NCBI GenBank assembly: GCA_039925145.1 | Contig: JBDSZL010000064.1 | Span: 1 to 58,220 of the forward strand | Reading direction: 5' to 3' | Length of the DNA stretch: 58,220 nucleotides | From: JBDSZL01 sp039925145 | Lineage (GTDB): Bacteria; Acidobacteriota; Vicinamibacteria; Vicinamibacterales; SCN-69-37 | Shown here: piece after piece, positions 7,521-17,116 of the stretch | How positions within the stretch are numbered: position 1 is the stretch's first letter | Layout: every line of letters starts with the position of its first letter | The notes under the pieces: generated by a model | What the model saw: the letters and a program-made list of their open reading frames with translations, nothing else | Databases searched by the model: none | Told to the model about the DNA's origin: nothing | Translations under genes and position numbers: made by a program

Positions 7521-10079
7521 TCAGCCGACGTTGAGCACCATCATCGTGGCATCGTCGAACAGCTCGCGTCCGGCCCGGAAACGGGTGATCTCGTTCTCGA
7601 TGCGAATCAGCACGTCGTCGGCGCTGGCGGCAGGCCCCGACAGCAGGAGCGCTTCGAGGCGCTCCACGCCGAACATCTCGTCCTGCGCGTTCTCCGCTTC
7701 CACACAGCCATCGGTGTAGAAAAAGATCAGGTCACCTGCCGCCAGCTGCACGGAGTTTTCCGTGTAGCCGCGACCGGCAAGCAGACCGATGGGGAGCCCT
7801 GTCGACTCCATGCGTTCGAGGCCGCCGCCGCGCCGCAGGACGTACTGCGGATTGTGGCCGGCATTGACGTACCGCACCTGGCGTGTCTCGGGATAGAACA
7901 CGCCAACGAACAACGTGGCGTAGACAGGACCGGGCGTCGTCGCTTCTATCTCATCGTCGAGCTCGCGCGCGATGGACGCCAGGTCCTGCCCGAGCGCCAG
8001 ACGCGTGCGAAGCGATGCCTGGATATTCATCATCAGCAGCGCCGCGCCCACCCCCTTGCCCGACACGTCGCCGACGACCAGCGCGACGGTGCCGGTGCTG
8101 GTCTGGAAGTAATTGAAGAAGTCTCCGCCTACTTCTCGCGCGGGCACGGACACACCCTTGACCTCGGTGAGACCGAGACGCAATGGCACCTGGGGCTGCA
8201 TGTCGTGTTGAATCTGTCGGCCCAGTTCCAGCTCGCGACGCAGCCGCTCCTGCTCGACGGCCGATCGCTGATGTTTTTCGACGTCTGCGGCCATCTGATT
8301 GAAGGCGCGCGCGAGACGTCCGATTTCGTCGTTCGATCCCACTTCCACGCGCGTGTGGTAATCACCCTGCGCGAGGCGCCTCACGCCGTCGCTCAGGCGC
8401 GACAGATTGCGTGTGAGCCGCGACGAGATCGGCACAATGCCGATGAGCGCCAGACCAATGAGCCCGAGCCCCAGACCGGCGTTGCGCGCCGATGTACGCT
8501 GCAACTCGCCAAGTGCTTCGCCGACGGGGCGGGCAATGCCGAACTTGAGGCCCGATCCTGTCGGGTCTGAGGTCGTGACGACAATCCAGTTCTCGAGCAC
8601 GGTGGTCCCGGGGGGCGTGCTGGGGTTGGTGACGTTGCCGCCGAGGGCCTGAATTTGCAGCCGATCCGCGTCGGTCGGCGTGTAAATCTGCCCGTCCTTT
8701 GCAACCGCGAATGGCACTTCACCCCGCTCGCGCCGGGTGGTGGTGAAGACGGTCGCGAGCAGGTTGGGCAGGTTCACCTCGGCGTTCGCCTGACTGAGGA
8801 TCTGGCCGTTCTGCTCCACGCGAACATTCAAACGGCTTCCCGAGAGGGCAGAGCGACGCGATACAGGCGCATCGGCGGGAGCGGCCGGAGCCGCGTTTGG
8901 ATCGCCAGGTGCCGTGGGCGGCACTGGCGCGGTGGGCGCCGGGGCCGGTGCTGTTCCAGTAGGCGCACCGGCGGCCCGCGTCTCCACCGCTGCGGCCGGC
9001 GGTGCTGGCTTGGCAGACGGTTTGGGAGTCCGGCGTGCAGCCGTCTTGGCGGCCGCGGCGTCGGCTTCTTGCTGCGCCGCTTCCTGAATTTTTGCCTCCG
9101 CCGCGCGTTCTGAGATTTCCTTTTTCAACACCTCGATGCCCTGGCTCACGCCACGCATCCGTTGTTCGATGTCCGCGAAGATGCGCTGCCGTTCCTCAGG
9201 GGACAGCTTGTCGAATTCGGCACGATCGGGCACCAGTTCGTCGAACAGCTCGCGCCGGATCTGCGCGAGGTCGATACGGATACGATTGGGGTCGGCGTTC
9301 GGATCCTGCGGGGGCGGACCGCCGTCGCCTCGCGGGCCCCGACCTTGACCCTGGCCGGGACCTGGTCCTGTGCCCGTCCCTCGTGAGGTGCTGTCTGGGG
9401 CCGCACCACTGCGGCCGTTGAATCCGCCTCCAGGCCCGCCGTCTCGAGACCCATCCGGAAAGCGCGGTCGCCCGCCACCAGGATCGCCGGGACCGCCCCG
9501 AGCGGCATCCGTCCCGCGATCGCCCAGTGCGGGCGCCTGGCCCGGCAACCCACTGGGCGTGGTCGTGGGCAGTGCCGAGCTACCACCGCCGCGCCCGTCG
9601 GGCGGAGGGCCCCCACGTCCGCCTGGGAAGCCGTTTCGACCACCCCCTCCGCCGCCATCGGGACCTCGACCTCTCCCCCCACGGCGGGCGCCTCGAATCT
9701 CGATGTTGTCGATCAGCATCGCCATGTTGCCGAGCGCAGCTGCCATCTGTTCGGCCTCGGTTCGTGCAGGGGTGAGGCTCGCGGCAGGCGCGGGCGCCGC
9801 GGGCCCCGGCGTGGCGCTCGCGCGCGGCGCGGCTGGGACCGGCGTCGCGGGCGCCGTCTCGGCATTCGACATCTCGAGGAGGCGATCGAGTCCCTGGCTG
9901 AGCTGAGCCATGACCACCTGCATCCGCTGCGTCAGCTCGCCCGCGAGCATCTGGGCTTCATGGCCGGCTGCCTCGCGCATCGCGCGGGCGTTGCTCGTAT
10001 ACATGTAAAGCGTGATCGCGCCAAGCGGCACGATGGAGAGCAGGAAGAAGGCGACGATCAGTCGTAAGCGTAGGTTCAT
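7521..10079 (-). CDS. Membrane-bound SpoIIE-type (PP2C) serine phosphatase with HAMP domain
   Basis: The 852-residue protein has TM1 at about residues 5-27, a long extracytoplasmic region, a second TM and HAMP at about 545-605 (VEVGSNDEIGRLARAFNQMA), and a C-terminal SpoIIE/PP2C phosphatase domain at about 630-852. Metal-binding Asp residues are present in GGDFFNY, GDVSGKG, FFYTDG and FDDATMM. Residues about 140-265 are extremely Gly/Pro/Arg-rich and about 350-405 Ala/Pro-rich, which is unusual for a sensor and probably disordered. Such proteins usually dephosphorylate anti-sigma-factor antagonists, but no partner is encoded nearby. A good AAGGG site precedes ATG 10079. It follows xthA by 48 bases on the same strand. 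Confidence 0.92.
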   Translation of the reverse strand: MNLRLRLIVAFFLLSIVPLGAITLYMYTSNARAMREAAGHEAQMLAGELTQRMQVVMAQLSQGLDRLLEMSNAETAPATPVPAAPRASATPGPAAPAPAASLTPARTEAEQMAAALGNMAMLIDNIEIRGARRGGRGRGPDGGGGGGRNGFPGGRGGPPPDGRGGGSSALPTTTPSGLPGQAPALGDRGTDAARGGPGDPGGGRPRFPDGSRDGGPGGGFNGRSGAAPDSTSRGTGTGPGPGQGQGRGPRGDGGPPPQDPNADPNRIRIDLAQIRRELFDELVPDRAEFDKLSPEERQRIFADIEQRMRGVSQGIEVLKKEISERAAEAKIQEAAQQEADAAAAKTAARRTPKPSAKPAPPAAAVETRAAGAPTGTAPAPAPTAPVPPTAPGDPNAAPAAPADAPVSRRSALSGSRLNVRVEQNGQILSQANAEVNLPNLLATVFTTTRRERGEVPFAVAKDGQIYTPTDADRLQIQALGGNVTNPSTPPGTTVLENWIVVTTSDPTGSGLKFGIARPVGEALGELQRTSARNAGLGLGLIGLALIGIVPISSRLTRNLSRLSDGVRRLAQGDYHTRVEVGSNDEIGRLARAFNQMAADVEKHQRSAVEQERLRRELELGRQIQHDMQPQVPLRLGLTEVKGVSVPAREVGGDFFNYFQTSTGTVALVVGDVSGKGVGAALLMMNIQASLRTRLALGQDLASIARELDDEIEATTPGPVYATLFVGVFYPETRQVRYVNAGHNPQYVLRRGGGLERMESTGLPIGLLAGRGYTENSVQLAAGDLIFFYTDGCVEAENAQDEMFGVERLEALLLSGPAASADDVLIRIENEITRFRAGRELFDDATMMVLNVG

Positions 10080-10127
10080 GTCGTTCCCTTGGACCGTGGT
10101 GACACCCGTCTGCCACCACGCCTCGCG

Positions 10128-10874
10128 CTACGAGAAAGTCGCCACGACCGGTGCGTGGTCGCTGGTGCCGAACTCACGCATGGCCGTCATTGCCGTCGCC
10201 GTCTTCGCCAGGGCTGGACTGGCGAGCATATAGTCGATGCGCCATCCGATGTTACGCTGCCGCAGATTCCGCCAGGGAGCCCACCACGTGAAGAGCTCAT
10301 CGTTGTCGGGGTCGAGCGCCCGGCCCACATCGACCAGTTCCTGAGCCAGCATTCCTGCCATCCAGCCCCGCTCTTCAGGACGAGTGCCGATCTGATTCGG
10401 TTTGCGTTCGCGAGGATGGACGTCCCGCTCTTCCCGCGCCACGTTCAGGTCGCCACAGATGAGTACCGACCGCCCGCCCTGTTTCGTTTCGGCCACCCAT
10501 GACAACAGTCCGTCCAGAAATGCCAGTTTCGCGGGATAGTCCTTGCCACCGTTGGGCACATACACCGACGCCACCACAACAGAACCAAGGTCGGCCACGA
10601 CGATCCGGTTCTCCATATCGAAGGACGGATGATCGAACCCGGGGCGTTCCGTGAAAAAACTGTGACGCACGAGGAGCGCCACTCCGGAGTAGCCCCCCGC
10701 GCCATGCCAGTAGCACCAGTAGCCGCCGGCCGCGACAATCAATTCGGGCACCTTGTCCGGTGCTGCCTTGATCTCCTGAAGGCAGACGACATCGGGTTGC
10801 TCCCTGTCGATCAGCTCCGCCACTTCCTGTTGGCGCGCGCGAATGCCGTTGACGTTCCAGGTGAGAACTTTCAC
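10128..10874 (-). CDS. xthA: Exodeoxyribonuclease III (AP endonuclease)
   Basis: This 248-residue cytoplasmic DNA-repair enzyme of the endonuclease/exonuclease/phosphatase family cleaves abasic sites and trims 3' ends. The start reads KVLTWNVNGIRAR. Catalytic residues are visible: Glu in CLQEIKA, Asp and Asn in GDLNVA, and the closing SDHAPV. Its length matches the family. The start is GTG 10874, whose bases overlap the TGA stop of the upstream aminotransferase (GTGA), indicating coupling. A longer open frame upstream lies inside that gene and is not used. Confidence 0.95.
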   Translation of the reverse strand: MKVLTWNVNGIRARQQEVAELIDREQPDVVCLQEIKAAPDKVPELIVAAGGYWCYWHGAGGYSGVALLVRHSFFTERPGFDHPSFDMENRIVVADLGSVVVASVYVPNGGKDYPAKLAFLDGLLSWVAETKQGGRSVLICGDLNVAREERDVHPRERKPNQIGTRPEERGWMAGMLAQELVDVGRALDPDNDELFTWWAPWRNLRQRNIGWRIDYMLASPALAKTATAMTAMREFGTSDHAPVVATFS

Positions 10875-12094
10875 ATCAGCCTCGCCGCAAGACCTGCGCA
10901 CACGATGCACACGCTGGCCAACGTCTGAAGTCCCCGGACGAGCCTCGTCAGCCCCTCCGACACCAGATCGTGACTGAGAGCACCGTACGAGACGCGCACG
11001 GAACAACCCTCTGTGTGACCGAACGCCGACCCAGGAATCACCGCCACGCGATGCTCGCGAATCAGCCGCTCGCACAGCACCATGGGGTCCAAGGTGCTGT
11101 GCACCCGCAGAAAGTAATAGAAGGCGCCCTCTGACGCGGCCGTGTCACAGGGCACGTCGGGCCGGCTGAGCGCCTCCGACACGAGGCGCCGCGTGGTGTC
11201 CAGGTCGGCCAGATAAGGCCGGGCAAACGCACGCCCCAGTCCGATGGCGGCAATCGCCGCGTGCTGCGACACGCTGGGAGCGCAGATGAGCAGTGTGTCC
11301 TGGACCTTGTTGATGGCCTCCCACAGACTCTCGGGCAGCACCATGTACCCGACGCGCCAGCTGGCCATGCCGTACGCCTTCGAGAGGGAAAAGAGCGAAA
11401 TGGTGTAACCGGCTGCGCCCGCAATGGATCCGGGCGAGAAATGCGACGCCTGGCCGTAGACGAAGTACTCGTACGCCTCGTCGTGGATATGAAACAGACC
11501 CCGCTCGCGGCAGAGCTCATTGACCGAGCGCAGCGCGGCTTCAGGGTAGACCGCGCCAGTGGGGTTGTTCGGCGATACGGTGACGATGGCGCGGGTGCGC
11601 GGCGTGATTGCTGCAGCGATGGCCTCGACATCGAGCTGGTAGTCGGCCAGCGTCGGCACCGGCACGGGACGGCCACCGGCGATTGCGATCGCCATCTCGT
11701 GATTGAAGTAGTACGGCGACGGAAGAATGATCTCGTCGTCGACATCCATGATGGCGAGGACGGCATTCATGAATGCGAGATTGCCTCCGGCGGTGACGAG
11801 CACACGGCTGCCAGGCCGCACGGCAATCGCGTTCTCACGCGCGAGCTTCTGTTCGAGCAGGCTGACGAGCGCGGGCAGTCCCTCGACTGGCCCGTAGCGG
11901 TGATCCGCGAGCGTTTCGCCAAACCGATGAGCCGCCGCCACCACTTCGGCAGGAGGGCCGTAGGAGACGACCCCTTGTCCAAGCGAGATGGTACCTGGCG
12001 TGTCGGCCGTCCATCGCCCCACGACGGGGATGACTGGGGTCTGCACCGCGCTCAACCGTCGGGATTGCGAGAACATCTGGGTGGGCACCGCCAC
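10871..12094 (-). CDS. Class I/II PLP-dependent aminotransferase
   Basis: The 407-residue fold-type I enzyme shows SPNNPTGAVY for cofactor binding, HDEAYEYFVYG with the pyridine-nitrogen Asp, and the Schiff-base Lys in FSLSKAYGMASWRVGY. It would transfer amino groups between an amino acid and a 2-oxo acid; specificity (aspartate, aromatic or other) cannot be assigned. The start is GTG 12094 by length; an in-frame ATG at 12076 is equally possible, and neither has a strong ribosome-binding site. It sits between a GNAT-like gene and xthA in a likely operon with no metabolic theme. Confidence 0.9.
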   Translation of the reverse strand: MAVPTQMFSQSRRLSAVQTPVIPVVGRWTADTPGTISLGQGVVSYGPPAEVVAAAHRFGETLADHRYGPVEGLPALVSLLEQKLARENAIAVRPGSRVLVTAGGNLAFMNAVLAIMDVDDEIILPSPYYFNHEMAIAIAGGRPVPVPTLADYQLDVEAIAAAITPRTRAIVTVSPNNPTGAVYPEAALRSVNELCRERGLFHIHDEAYEYFVYGQASHFSPGSIAGAAGYTISLFSLSKAYGMASWRVGYMVLPESLWEAINKVQDTLLICAPSVSQHAAIAAIGLGRAFARPYLADLDTTRRLVSEALSRPDVPCDTAASEGAFYYFLRVHSTLDPMVLCERLIREHRVAVIPGSAFGHTEGCSVRVSYGALSHDLVSEGLTRLVRGLQTLASVCIVCAGLAARLM

Positions 12095-12122
12095 GACTGT
12101 ACTGATCCGGCGATCGACGCCT

Positions 12123-12719
12123 CTAGACGCGGGTCACCTGTCGCGTGCTCCGGTGCGCATCGAGGACGAATGGCCCCAGCCGCTTGCTGACATACACCTT
12201 CGATTCGAGCGGATCCCCCGCAGGCTCCAGTTTGACCACGTTGAACTGGAGGCTGTCGAGTGTTCCCCGCATGTCGTAGTACCGGTTCTTGGTCTTGACG
12301 ACAACTTCACCGTACCCCTGTGCGACCGCCCAGACTTCCTGTTCTTCGGTGAGGGCGCGAAAGTGGCCCTGGCCGCGCCAATCCATTCTCGTCGCGCCCA
12401 GCCAGTTGTAGAGCACTTTCTGATCGTCGAATCTGATGGTGCCGCGGAGGCGGTCCACCAGGTCCGCCAGCTTCGGATCGGATTCTTCTGCCCGGAGCTC
12501 GTGTGACACTTTGTAGGAGACGGGCACGACGGTCGCCGAGTCATCGGGCAGCGAGGCTTCGGCCATCAGAATCTGACACTCCCGACCCTCGAGCCGCTGG
12601 AGAATCTCGGTCGCCGTTTTGCGCTCCGGAAACTCGCTGAAGTACTCCTCGATGTAGCCAATCTCGAGTGCTCCCTGCTGGAGCGGATACTCCCGAATCG
12701 AATAGTTGATCGTGGTCAT
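12123..12719 (-). CDS. Putative GNAT-like acetyltransferase
   Basis: The 198-residue protein has an acidic N-terminal half and a C-terminal half resembling a GNAT core: ATRMDWRGQGHFRALTEEQE, with an R-G-Q-G-x-F acyl-CoA pyrophosphate-loop pattern, then a helix, a beta-strand (EVVVKTKNRYYDMR) and a downstream SLQFNVVKLEP strand. This supports an N-acetyltransferase fold, but no substrate is evident. No signal peptide is seen. It heads the run GNAT, aminotransferase, xthA, phosphatase. Assignment is by motif only. Confidence 0.6.
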   Translation of the reverse strand: MTTINYSIREYPLQQGALEIGYIEEYFSEFPERKTATEILQRLEGRECQILMAEASLPDDSATVVPVSYKVSHELRAEESDPKLADLVDRLRGTIRFDDQKVLYNWLGATRMDWRGQGHFRALTEEQEVWAVAQGYGEVVVKTKNRYYDMRGTLDSLQFNVVKLEPAGDPLESKVYVSKRLGPFVLDAHRSTRQVTRV

Positions 12720-12819
12720 TGTGGGGCTCCACCGCTCGCGAGAACCCTAGTGTAATCCGACGTGTCCAATTCCCGCGCCCGCGCGCCGCGCAAGCCGCGT
12801 CGGTCCCATCGTCGCGCCG

Positions 12820-14412
12820 TCAGGACGCTGTAGGGGGCTGCACCGGCGCGCGTCCGGTGCGTGCCGCCAGTTCGCGAAGAAACGACGCGCGCTCGTTCGC
12901 CTCGGGAATGCGTGCGAGGCGGTCGACCGGCCACGGCAGGGCCCAACTCCAGTTGTGCGCCGTGACGGTGCCTGGAACGTTGATCCGGTCGCGCCATCCG
13001 AACAGGTCCTGGATGGGCACGAACAGGTCGTCCGAGCCGGCGCGAAACGCCACCTCGAGGAGCAGGTCGCGCAGCTCTGGTGTCCACGGGTGATTGGGAT
13101 CCGTGATGTCGTGCTCCCGGAACACCGGCAGTGCCAGCATGGCCGCGCGATCGGACGGCGTGCACTCGCCCCACCAGACAGCGAGCGGCTCGGTGTCGTG
13201 GGTGCCCGTCATTGCGGCGGATCGCGGAATGTAGTGCTCAGGTGGAATGAACGGCGCCCCCGCGGCATGCCAGTCGCGCTCCCATCGAATGACCTTGCAG
13301 CCGGGCACCTGCAACTCCGCGAGTGAGGTACGCAGAAAGTCCGGAACTAGGCCCAGGTCCTCCGCGATCAGGTGCACGCCGCTGTCGGCGAGCGCGCGGA
13401 GCACGGCCTGTCCCTGGACGATTTGGCGCGGCTCGTCGGCGGGCGAGAAGAACGCCTCTCCGCCGCCGACCGGGCGGCCGTAGGTGCGGTACACGCCGAT
13501 GGCGTGATCGACCCTCAGGCCATCGAAGAGCGAGGCCATCCGGCGACCGCGCAGGCGCAGCCACGCGTAATCACTGGCCGCGATGACGTCCCAGCGGTAC
13601 ATCGGCAGGCCCCAGTCCTGGCCCGTTGGACTGAAGGCATCCGGTGGCACACCCACCGAGACGTCCAATGCAAACTCATGCGCTCGCGCCCACACCTCGT
13701 GGCTGTTCGTCCCGGCGACGAAGGGCAGGTCACCGTACAGTTCGACGCCTGCTTTGCGCGCCTGTGCCCTCGCTTCGAGCCACTGGGTCTCGGCTAGCCA
13801 CTGGTAGTACTGATGGCGCAGCACGTCCCGCGCAAGGTCGCCCCGCACCTCGGCCAGGGCGGCTTCGTCACGATCGCGAAGCGGCGCCGGCCACTCGCGC
13901 CAGAACGCGTAGGAGCGCGACTCGGAGATCGCCTGGAAGAGGGCGTAGTCGTCGAGCCACCACTGCTGCTGGCTGGTATAAGCCGCGAGTTGCGCCGCGC
14001 GCGCCGTGCGCGGCGCCCATTCGTCCTCGAGGAAAGACTTGAACGCGAGGCCTAGCGCTTCGCCTTTCGCACGCCGGACGAGATCGTGCCGCACCACCGC
14101 CGAACGGCGCACGCCATCGAGCGCCTGCCGCGCGATCGATGACAGCGCCTCGATTCCGCCAGCGCGCTGAAAATCCTGCACCCGATGGACGCCGATGTAG
14201 ATCGGATCGATCGCGAGCGTCGACGCTGCGGAGTACGGCGACGTCTCGCCATGCGACATGGTGCCGAGCGGCAGCAGCATGAGCCGCGTGAGACCAGCCT
14301 GCTGAAGCCAGCCCGCGAATGGTGTGAGATCCGTCAGTTCGCCGATGCCCCAGCCGTCCGCCGATCGCAGCGAGAACAGCGGGACGTTCACACCTGCATG
14401 ACGCCGGCTCAC
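12820..14412 (-). CDS. malQ: 4-alpha-glucanotransferase (amylomaltase, GH77)
   Basis: The 530-residue GH77 enzyme disproportionates maltodextrins. N-terminal VPLFSLRSADGWGIGELTDL and SPYSAAST are family hallmarks. Catalytic residues are visible: the nucleophile Asp in FDGLRVDHAIGV, the acid/base Glu in LIAEDLGLVP and the third carboxylate Asp in TGTHDTEPLAVWWG. The start is GTG 14412, overlapping the stop of the upstream aminotransferase by 4 bases, so the two are co-translated. It acts in cytoplasmic glycogen or starch breakdown; no other glycogen gene is in the window. Confidence 0.95.
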   Translation of the reverse strand: MSRRHAGVNVPLFSLRSADGWGIGELTDLTPFAGWLQQAGLTRLMLLPLGTMSHGETSPYSAASTLAIDPIYIGVHRVQDFQRAGGIEALSSIARQALDGVRRSAVVRHDLVRRAKGEALGLAFKSFLEDEWAPRTARAAQLAAYTSQQQWWLDDYALFQAISESRSYAFWREWPAPLRDRDEAALAEVRGDLARDVLRHQYYQWLAETQWLEARAQARKAGVELYGDLPFVAGTNSHEVWARAHEFALDVSVGVPPDAFSPTGQDWGLPMYRWDVIAASDYAWLRLRGRRMASLFDGLRVDHAIGVYRTYGRPVGGGEAFFSPADEPRQIVQGQAVLRALADSGVHLIAEDLGLVPDFLRTSLAELQVPGCKVIRWERDWHAAGAPFIPPEHYIPRSAAMTGTHDTEPLAVWWGECTPSDRAAMLALPVFREHDITDPNHPWTPELRDLLLEVAFRAGSDDLFVPIQDLFGWRDRINVPGTVTAHNWSWALPWPVDRLARIPEANERASFLRELAARTGRAPVQPPTAS

Positions 14413-15575
14413 GTGACCACCTCCATCCCCGCGAGATGTGCGACTCGAGTGATGGCGCTCAGGAACACGTCCGGACGAGGAAGGAGGCTGACGACGAGAT
14501 AGGCTTCGCGGGGGAAATCGAAGAAGTAGCCCGGGTGCACGAGCACCGATGCTTCCTCGATCAGTCGCATGACCAGATCCTCTTCGCGCAGAATGGCGGG
14601 CACGCGCAGCACCGCTGACCAGCCGCCATCAGGCTCGAGCAGCGTCAGCCACGGCGATGCGGCCACCACCTCACGCAGCGTGGCCAGGTTACCAGCCAGC
14701 CGCTGCGCGATCGCCGCCTGCATCTGTCGGCCCCGCTGCATGAGTGCCGAAACGGCGCGCTGCACGGGCAGCGAGACGGAGAGGTACGTATCCGCGATGA
14801 TTTCCAGGCGCGCGAGGGCCTCGGTCACGAGCGGCTCGGGGCCGTTGGCCAGAATCCACGCCAGCTTCATCTGCGGCATGCCGGCAGACTTCGACAACCC
14901 GCCAAGCGTGAAGACGAGCGCGCGCGACTCTCCGGCGAGCGAGAGCGTGTCCGGACGGTCGGCGAGCCGATACGACGCAAACACCTCGTCGGCGATGATC
15001 GCCAAGCCCCGCTCGACGGCCATCGTCACCAGCCATTCGCCATCGTCGCGCCGCAGCATCGATCCGGTGGGGTTATTGGGACTGACGACGAGCAGCGCGC
15101 GGGTGCGACTGGAAAGAGCCTGCTGCACGCTGTCGCGATCGATGCACCAGGCGCCAGCAGCATCGAGCTGGTAGGGCACCGGACGGACCGAATCGAGCTG
15201 CGTCAGCAGATCGAACAACGGATAACTCGGGCGAGGCACCAGCACTTCGTCGCCTGGATTGCACAGCAGCTTGAACAGAAAGGCGTATGCTTCGCTCGTG
15301 CTCGCCGTCAGCACCACGCGTGCCGGATCCACCCCGACCCAGCCGCCATCCCGTGCGACAACGGCGCGGGCGGCCGGTAGACCAAAGGGATGGGGGTCGT
15401 AACGTCCGAGGGCGGGCACATCGAACACACCGGCCCAGTCCAGATCCGGAAGGCCGACCGCTGTCGGGTTGGTCGCCGTCAAATCCAGAATGACAGCGCC
15501 GCGTGCCCGAGCCGCCGCTTCCGTTCGAGTGATGGCATTGGCGGCCAGACCGGCGGGCAGACGAGACGAGAACAT
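14409..15575 (-). CDS. PLP-dependent aminotransferase, class I/II
   Basis: The 388-residue fold-type I enzyme has LTASTSEAYAFLFKLL, SPNNPTGSM, IADEVFASYR with the PLP-contacting Asp, and Schiff-base Lys in GGLSKSAGMPQMKLAW. It differs clearly from the aminotransferase at 10871-12094, so this is not a recent duplication. Substrate is unknown; glutamate-pyruvate or aromatic transaminase activity would both be possible. It opens a two-gene unit with malQ. The 118-bp gap to the M16 gene at 15694 is the shared divergent promoter region. Confidence 0.9.
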   Translation of the reverse strand: MFSSRLPAGLAANAITRTEAAARARGAVILDLTATNPTAVGLPDLDWAGVFDVPALGRYDPHPFGLPAARAVVARDGGWVGVDPARVVLTASTSEAYAFLFKLLCNPGDEVLVPRPSYPLFDLLTQLDSVRPVPYQLDAAGAWCIDRDSVQQALSSRTRALLVVSPNNPTGSMLRRDDGEWLVTMAVERGLAIIADEVFASYRLADRPDTLSLAGESRALVFTLGGLSKSAGMPQMKLAWILANGPEPLVTEALARLEIIADTYLSVSLPVQRAVSALMQRGRQMQAAIAQRLAGNLATLREVVAASPWLTLLEPDGGWSAVLRVPAILREEDLVMRLIEEASVLVHPGYFFDFPREAYLVVSLLPRPDVFLSAITRVAHLAGMEVVT

Positions 15576-15693
15576 CGGCTTCCAGCTTAGCAGTCATGTC
15601 AGACGAACTGGGTGCTCCGAGCGTCTCGTTTGGTCGGGCGCGAAGTGGCGCGGCTGGACTAGACTGTCGAGACTGGAAAAAAGGAGCGCACCC

Positions 15694-17109
15694 GTGTTCA
15701 GGAGACTCACGCTCACCGCCACGTTCGGCGCCGCCCTTCTAGGCTCATCCGTCGTGGCGCAGCAGCCCGCACCGCGGCCGCCCGTACGGCCAGCGCAGGC
15801 GGCTCCCGCATCGCCAGCGCCCGCGCGCAAGCTCGCTGTCCCCTACGAGATGTTCACGCTGCCGAACGGTCTCACGGTCATCCTGCACGAGGATCACAGC
15901 GTGCCCCAGGTCGCAGTGAACATGTGGTACCACGTGGGCTCTGCCTACGAGAAGCCGGGGCGAACAGGTTTCGCCCACCTGTTCGAGCACCTCATGTTCG
16001 AAGGGTCTGCGCACGTAAAGGAAGGCGAGTTCGACAAGCTGCTCGAGGCCGCAGGCGGCAGCAACAACGGCTCCACGACGGAAGACCGGACGAACTACTT
16101 TGAGCTCGTGCCGTCCAACGCCCTCGACCTGGCGCTCTACCTCGAATCCGATCGCATGGGCTACCTGCTGAACATCGTCACGCCGCAACTGGTCGACGGC
16201 CAGCGCGACGTGGTCAAGAACGAACGACGCCAGAGCTACGAGAATGCGCCATACGGCAAGGCGCAGCTGCGAATGTCGGAGCTCCTCTATCCGCCCGATC
16301 ATCCTTATCACTGGCCTGTCATCGGTTACATGGACGACCTGACGGCGGCCACGCACCAGGACGTGTCGGAGTTCTTCAAGAAATACTACGCGCCCGGCAA
16401 CTCGAGCCTCGTGATTGCCGGAGATATCAAGCCGGCCGAGGCGCGCAAGCGCGTGGAGTACTGGTTCGGAGATGTCCCGGCCGGCCCCAGTGTGACGCCA
16501 CCCCGGGTGCCCGAGGCCGAGCTCAAAGGCGTGCTCGAGGAACGGCTGACCGATCAAGTGCAACTGCCGCGGATCTACCTCGCGTGGCTCACGCCAGGCC
16601 TGTACCAGCCCGGCGACGCCGAGCTCGACCTGGTGAGCGGCGTTCTGGCCGGCGGCAAGAACTCGCGGCTCTACAAGAAGCTCGTCTACGACCTCCAGCT
16701 CGCACAAAGCGTGACGGCGACGCAGAACTCGTCGCGGTTCGGATCCATCTACACCATCGTGGTGACCGCGCGTCCGTCGGAGACACCGCCCGATCAGGTG
16801 CTGGCCCGACTGACCACGCTCGTGGATGAGGAGCTGGCCAAACTGCGTGAGACCCCGCCCGACGATCGCGAAGTCGAACGAGTGAAGAACAGCGTGGAGG
16901 CGTCGTTCGTGGAGCGGATGGAGACGGTGGCCTCTAAGGCGGATCAGCTCAACGGCTACTTCACGGCCACTGGCAAGCCCGATTACTTCGCCGAAGATCT
17001 CGGCCGGTATCAGGCACTGCAGGCCTCAGACGTCCGCGCGACTGTCAGGCGCTGGCTCCCAGCGGACCGACGCCTCGAGCTGTCGGTCGTTCCGGCCGGG
17101 ACCAAGTGA
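15694..17109 (+). CDS. M16-family zinc metallopeptidase, catalytically competent subunit
   Basis: The 471-residue secreted protein has a signal peptide (LTATFGAALLGSSVVAQQ) and a Pro/Ala-rich linker before the M16 domain. The inverted zinc motif HLFEH is at residues 95-99, with the distal Glu near residue 177 (VVKNERRQ). The inactive-half domain follows. The start is GTG 15694: AAGGAG at 15681-15686 lies 7 bases before it and the signal peptide begins there, whereas the longer open frame has neither. It likely works as a heterodimer with the next gene, 7 bases downstream, degrading peptides in the periplasm. Confidence 0.93.
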   Translation: MFRRLTLTATFGAALLGSSVVAQQPAPRPPVRPAQAAPASPAPARKLAVPYEMFTLPNGLTVILHEDHSVPQVAVNMWYHVGSAYEKPGRTGFAHLFEHLMFEGSAHVKEGEFDKLLEAAGGSNNGSTTEDRTNYFELVPSNALDLALYLESDRMGYLLNIVTPQLVDGQRDVVKNERRQSYENAPYGKAQLRMSELLYPPDHPYHWPVIGYMDDLTAATHQDVSEFFKKYYAPGNSSLVIAGDIKPAEARKRVEYWFGDVPAGPSVTPPRVPEAELKGVLEERLTDQVQLPRIYLAWLTPGLYQPGDAELDLVSGVLAGGKNSRLYKKLVYDLQLAQSVTATQNSSRFGSIYTIVVTARPSETPPDQVLARLTTLVDEELAKLRETPPDDREVERVKNSVEASFVERMETVASKADQLNGYFTATGKPDYFAEDLGRYQALQASDVRATVRRWLPADRRLELSVVPAGTK

Positions 17110-17116
17110 GGATTCG

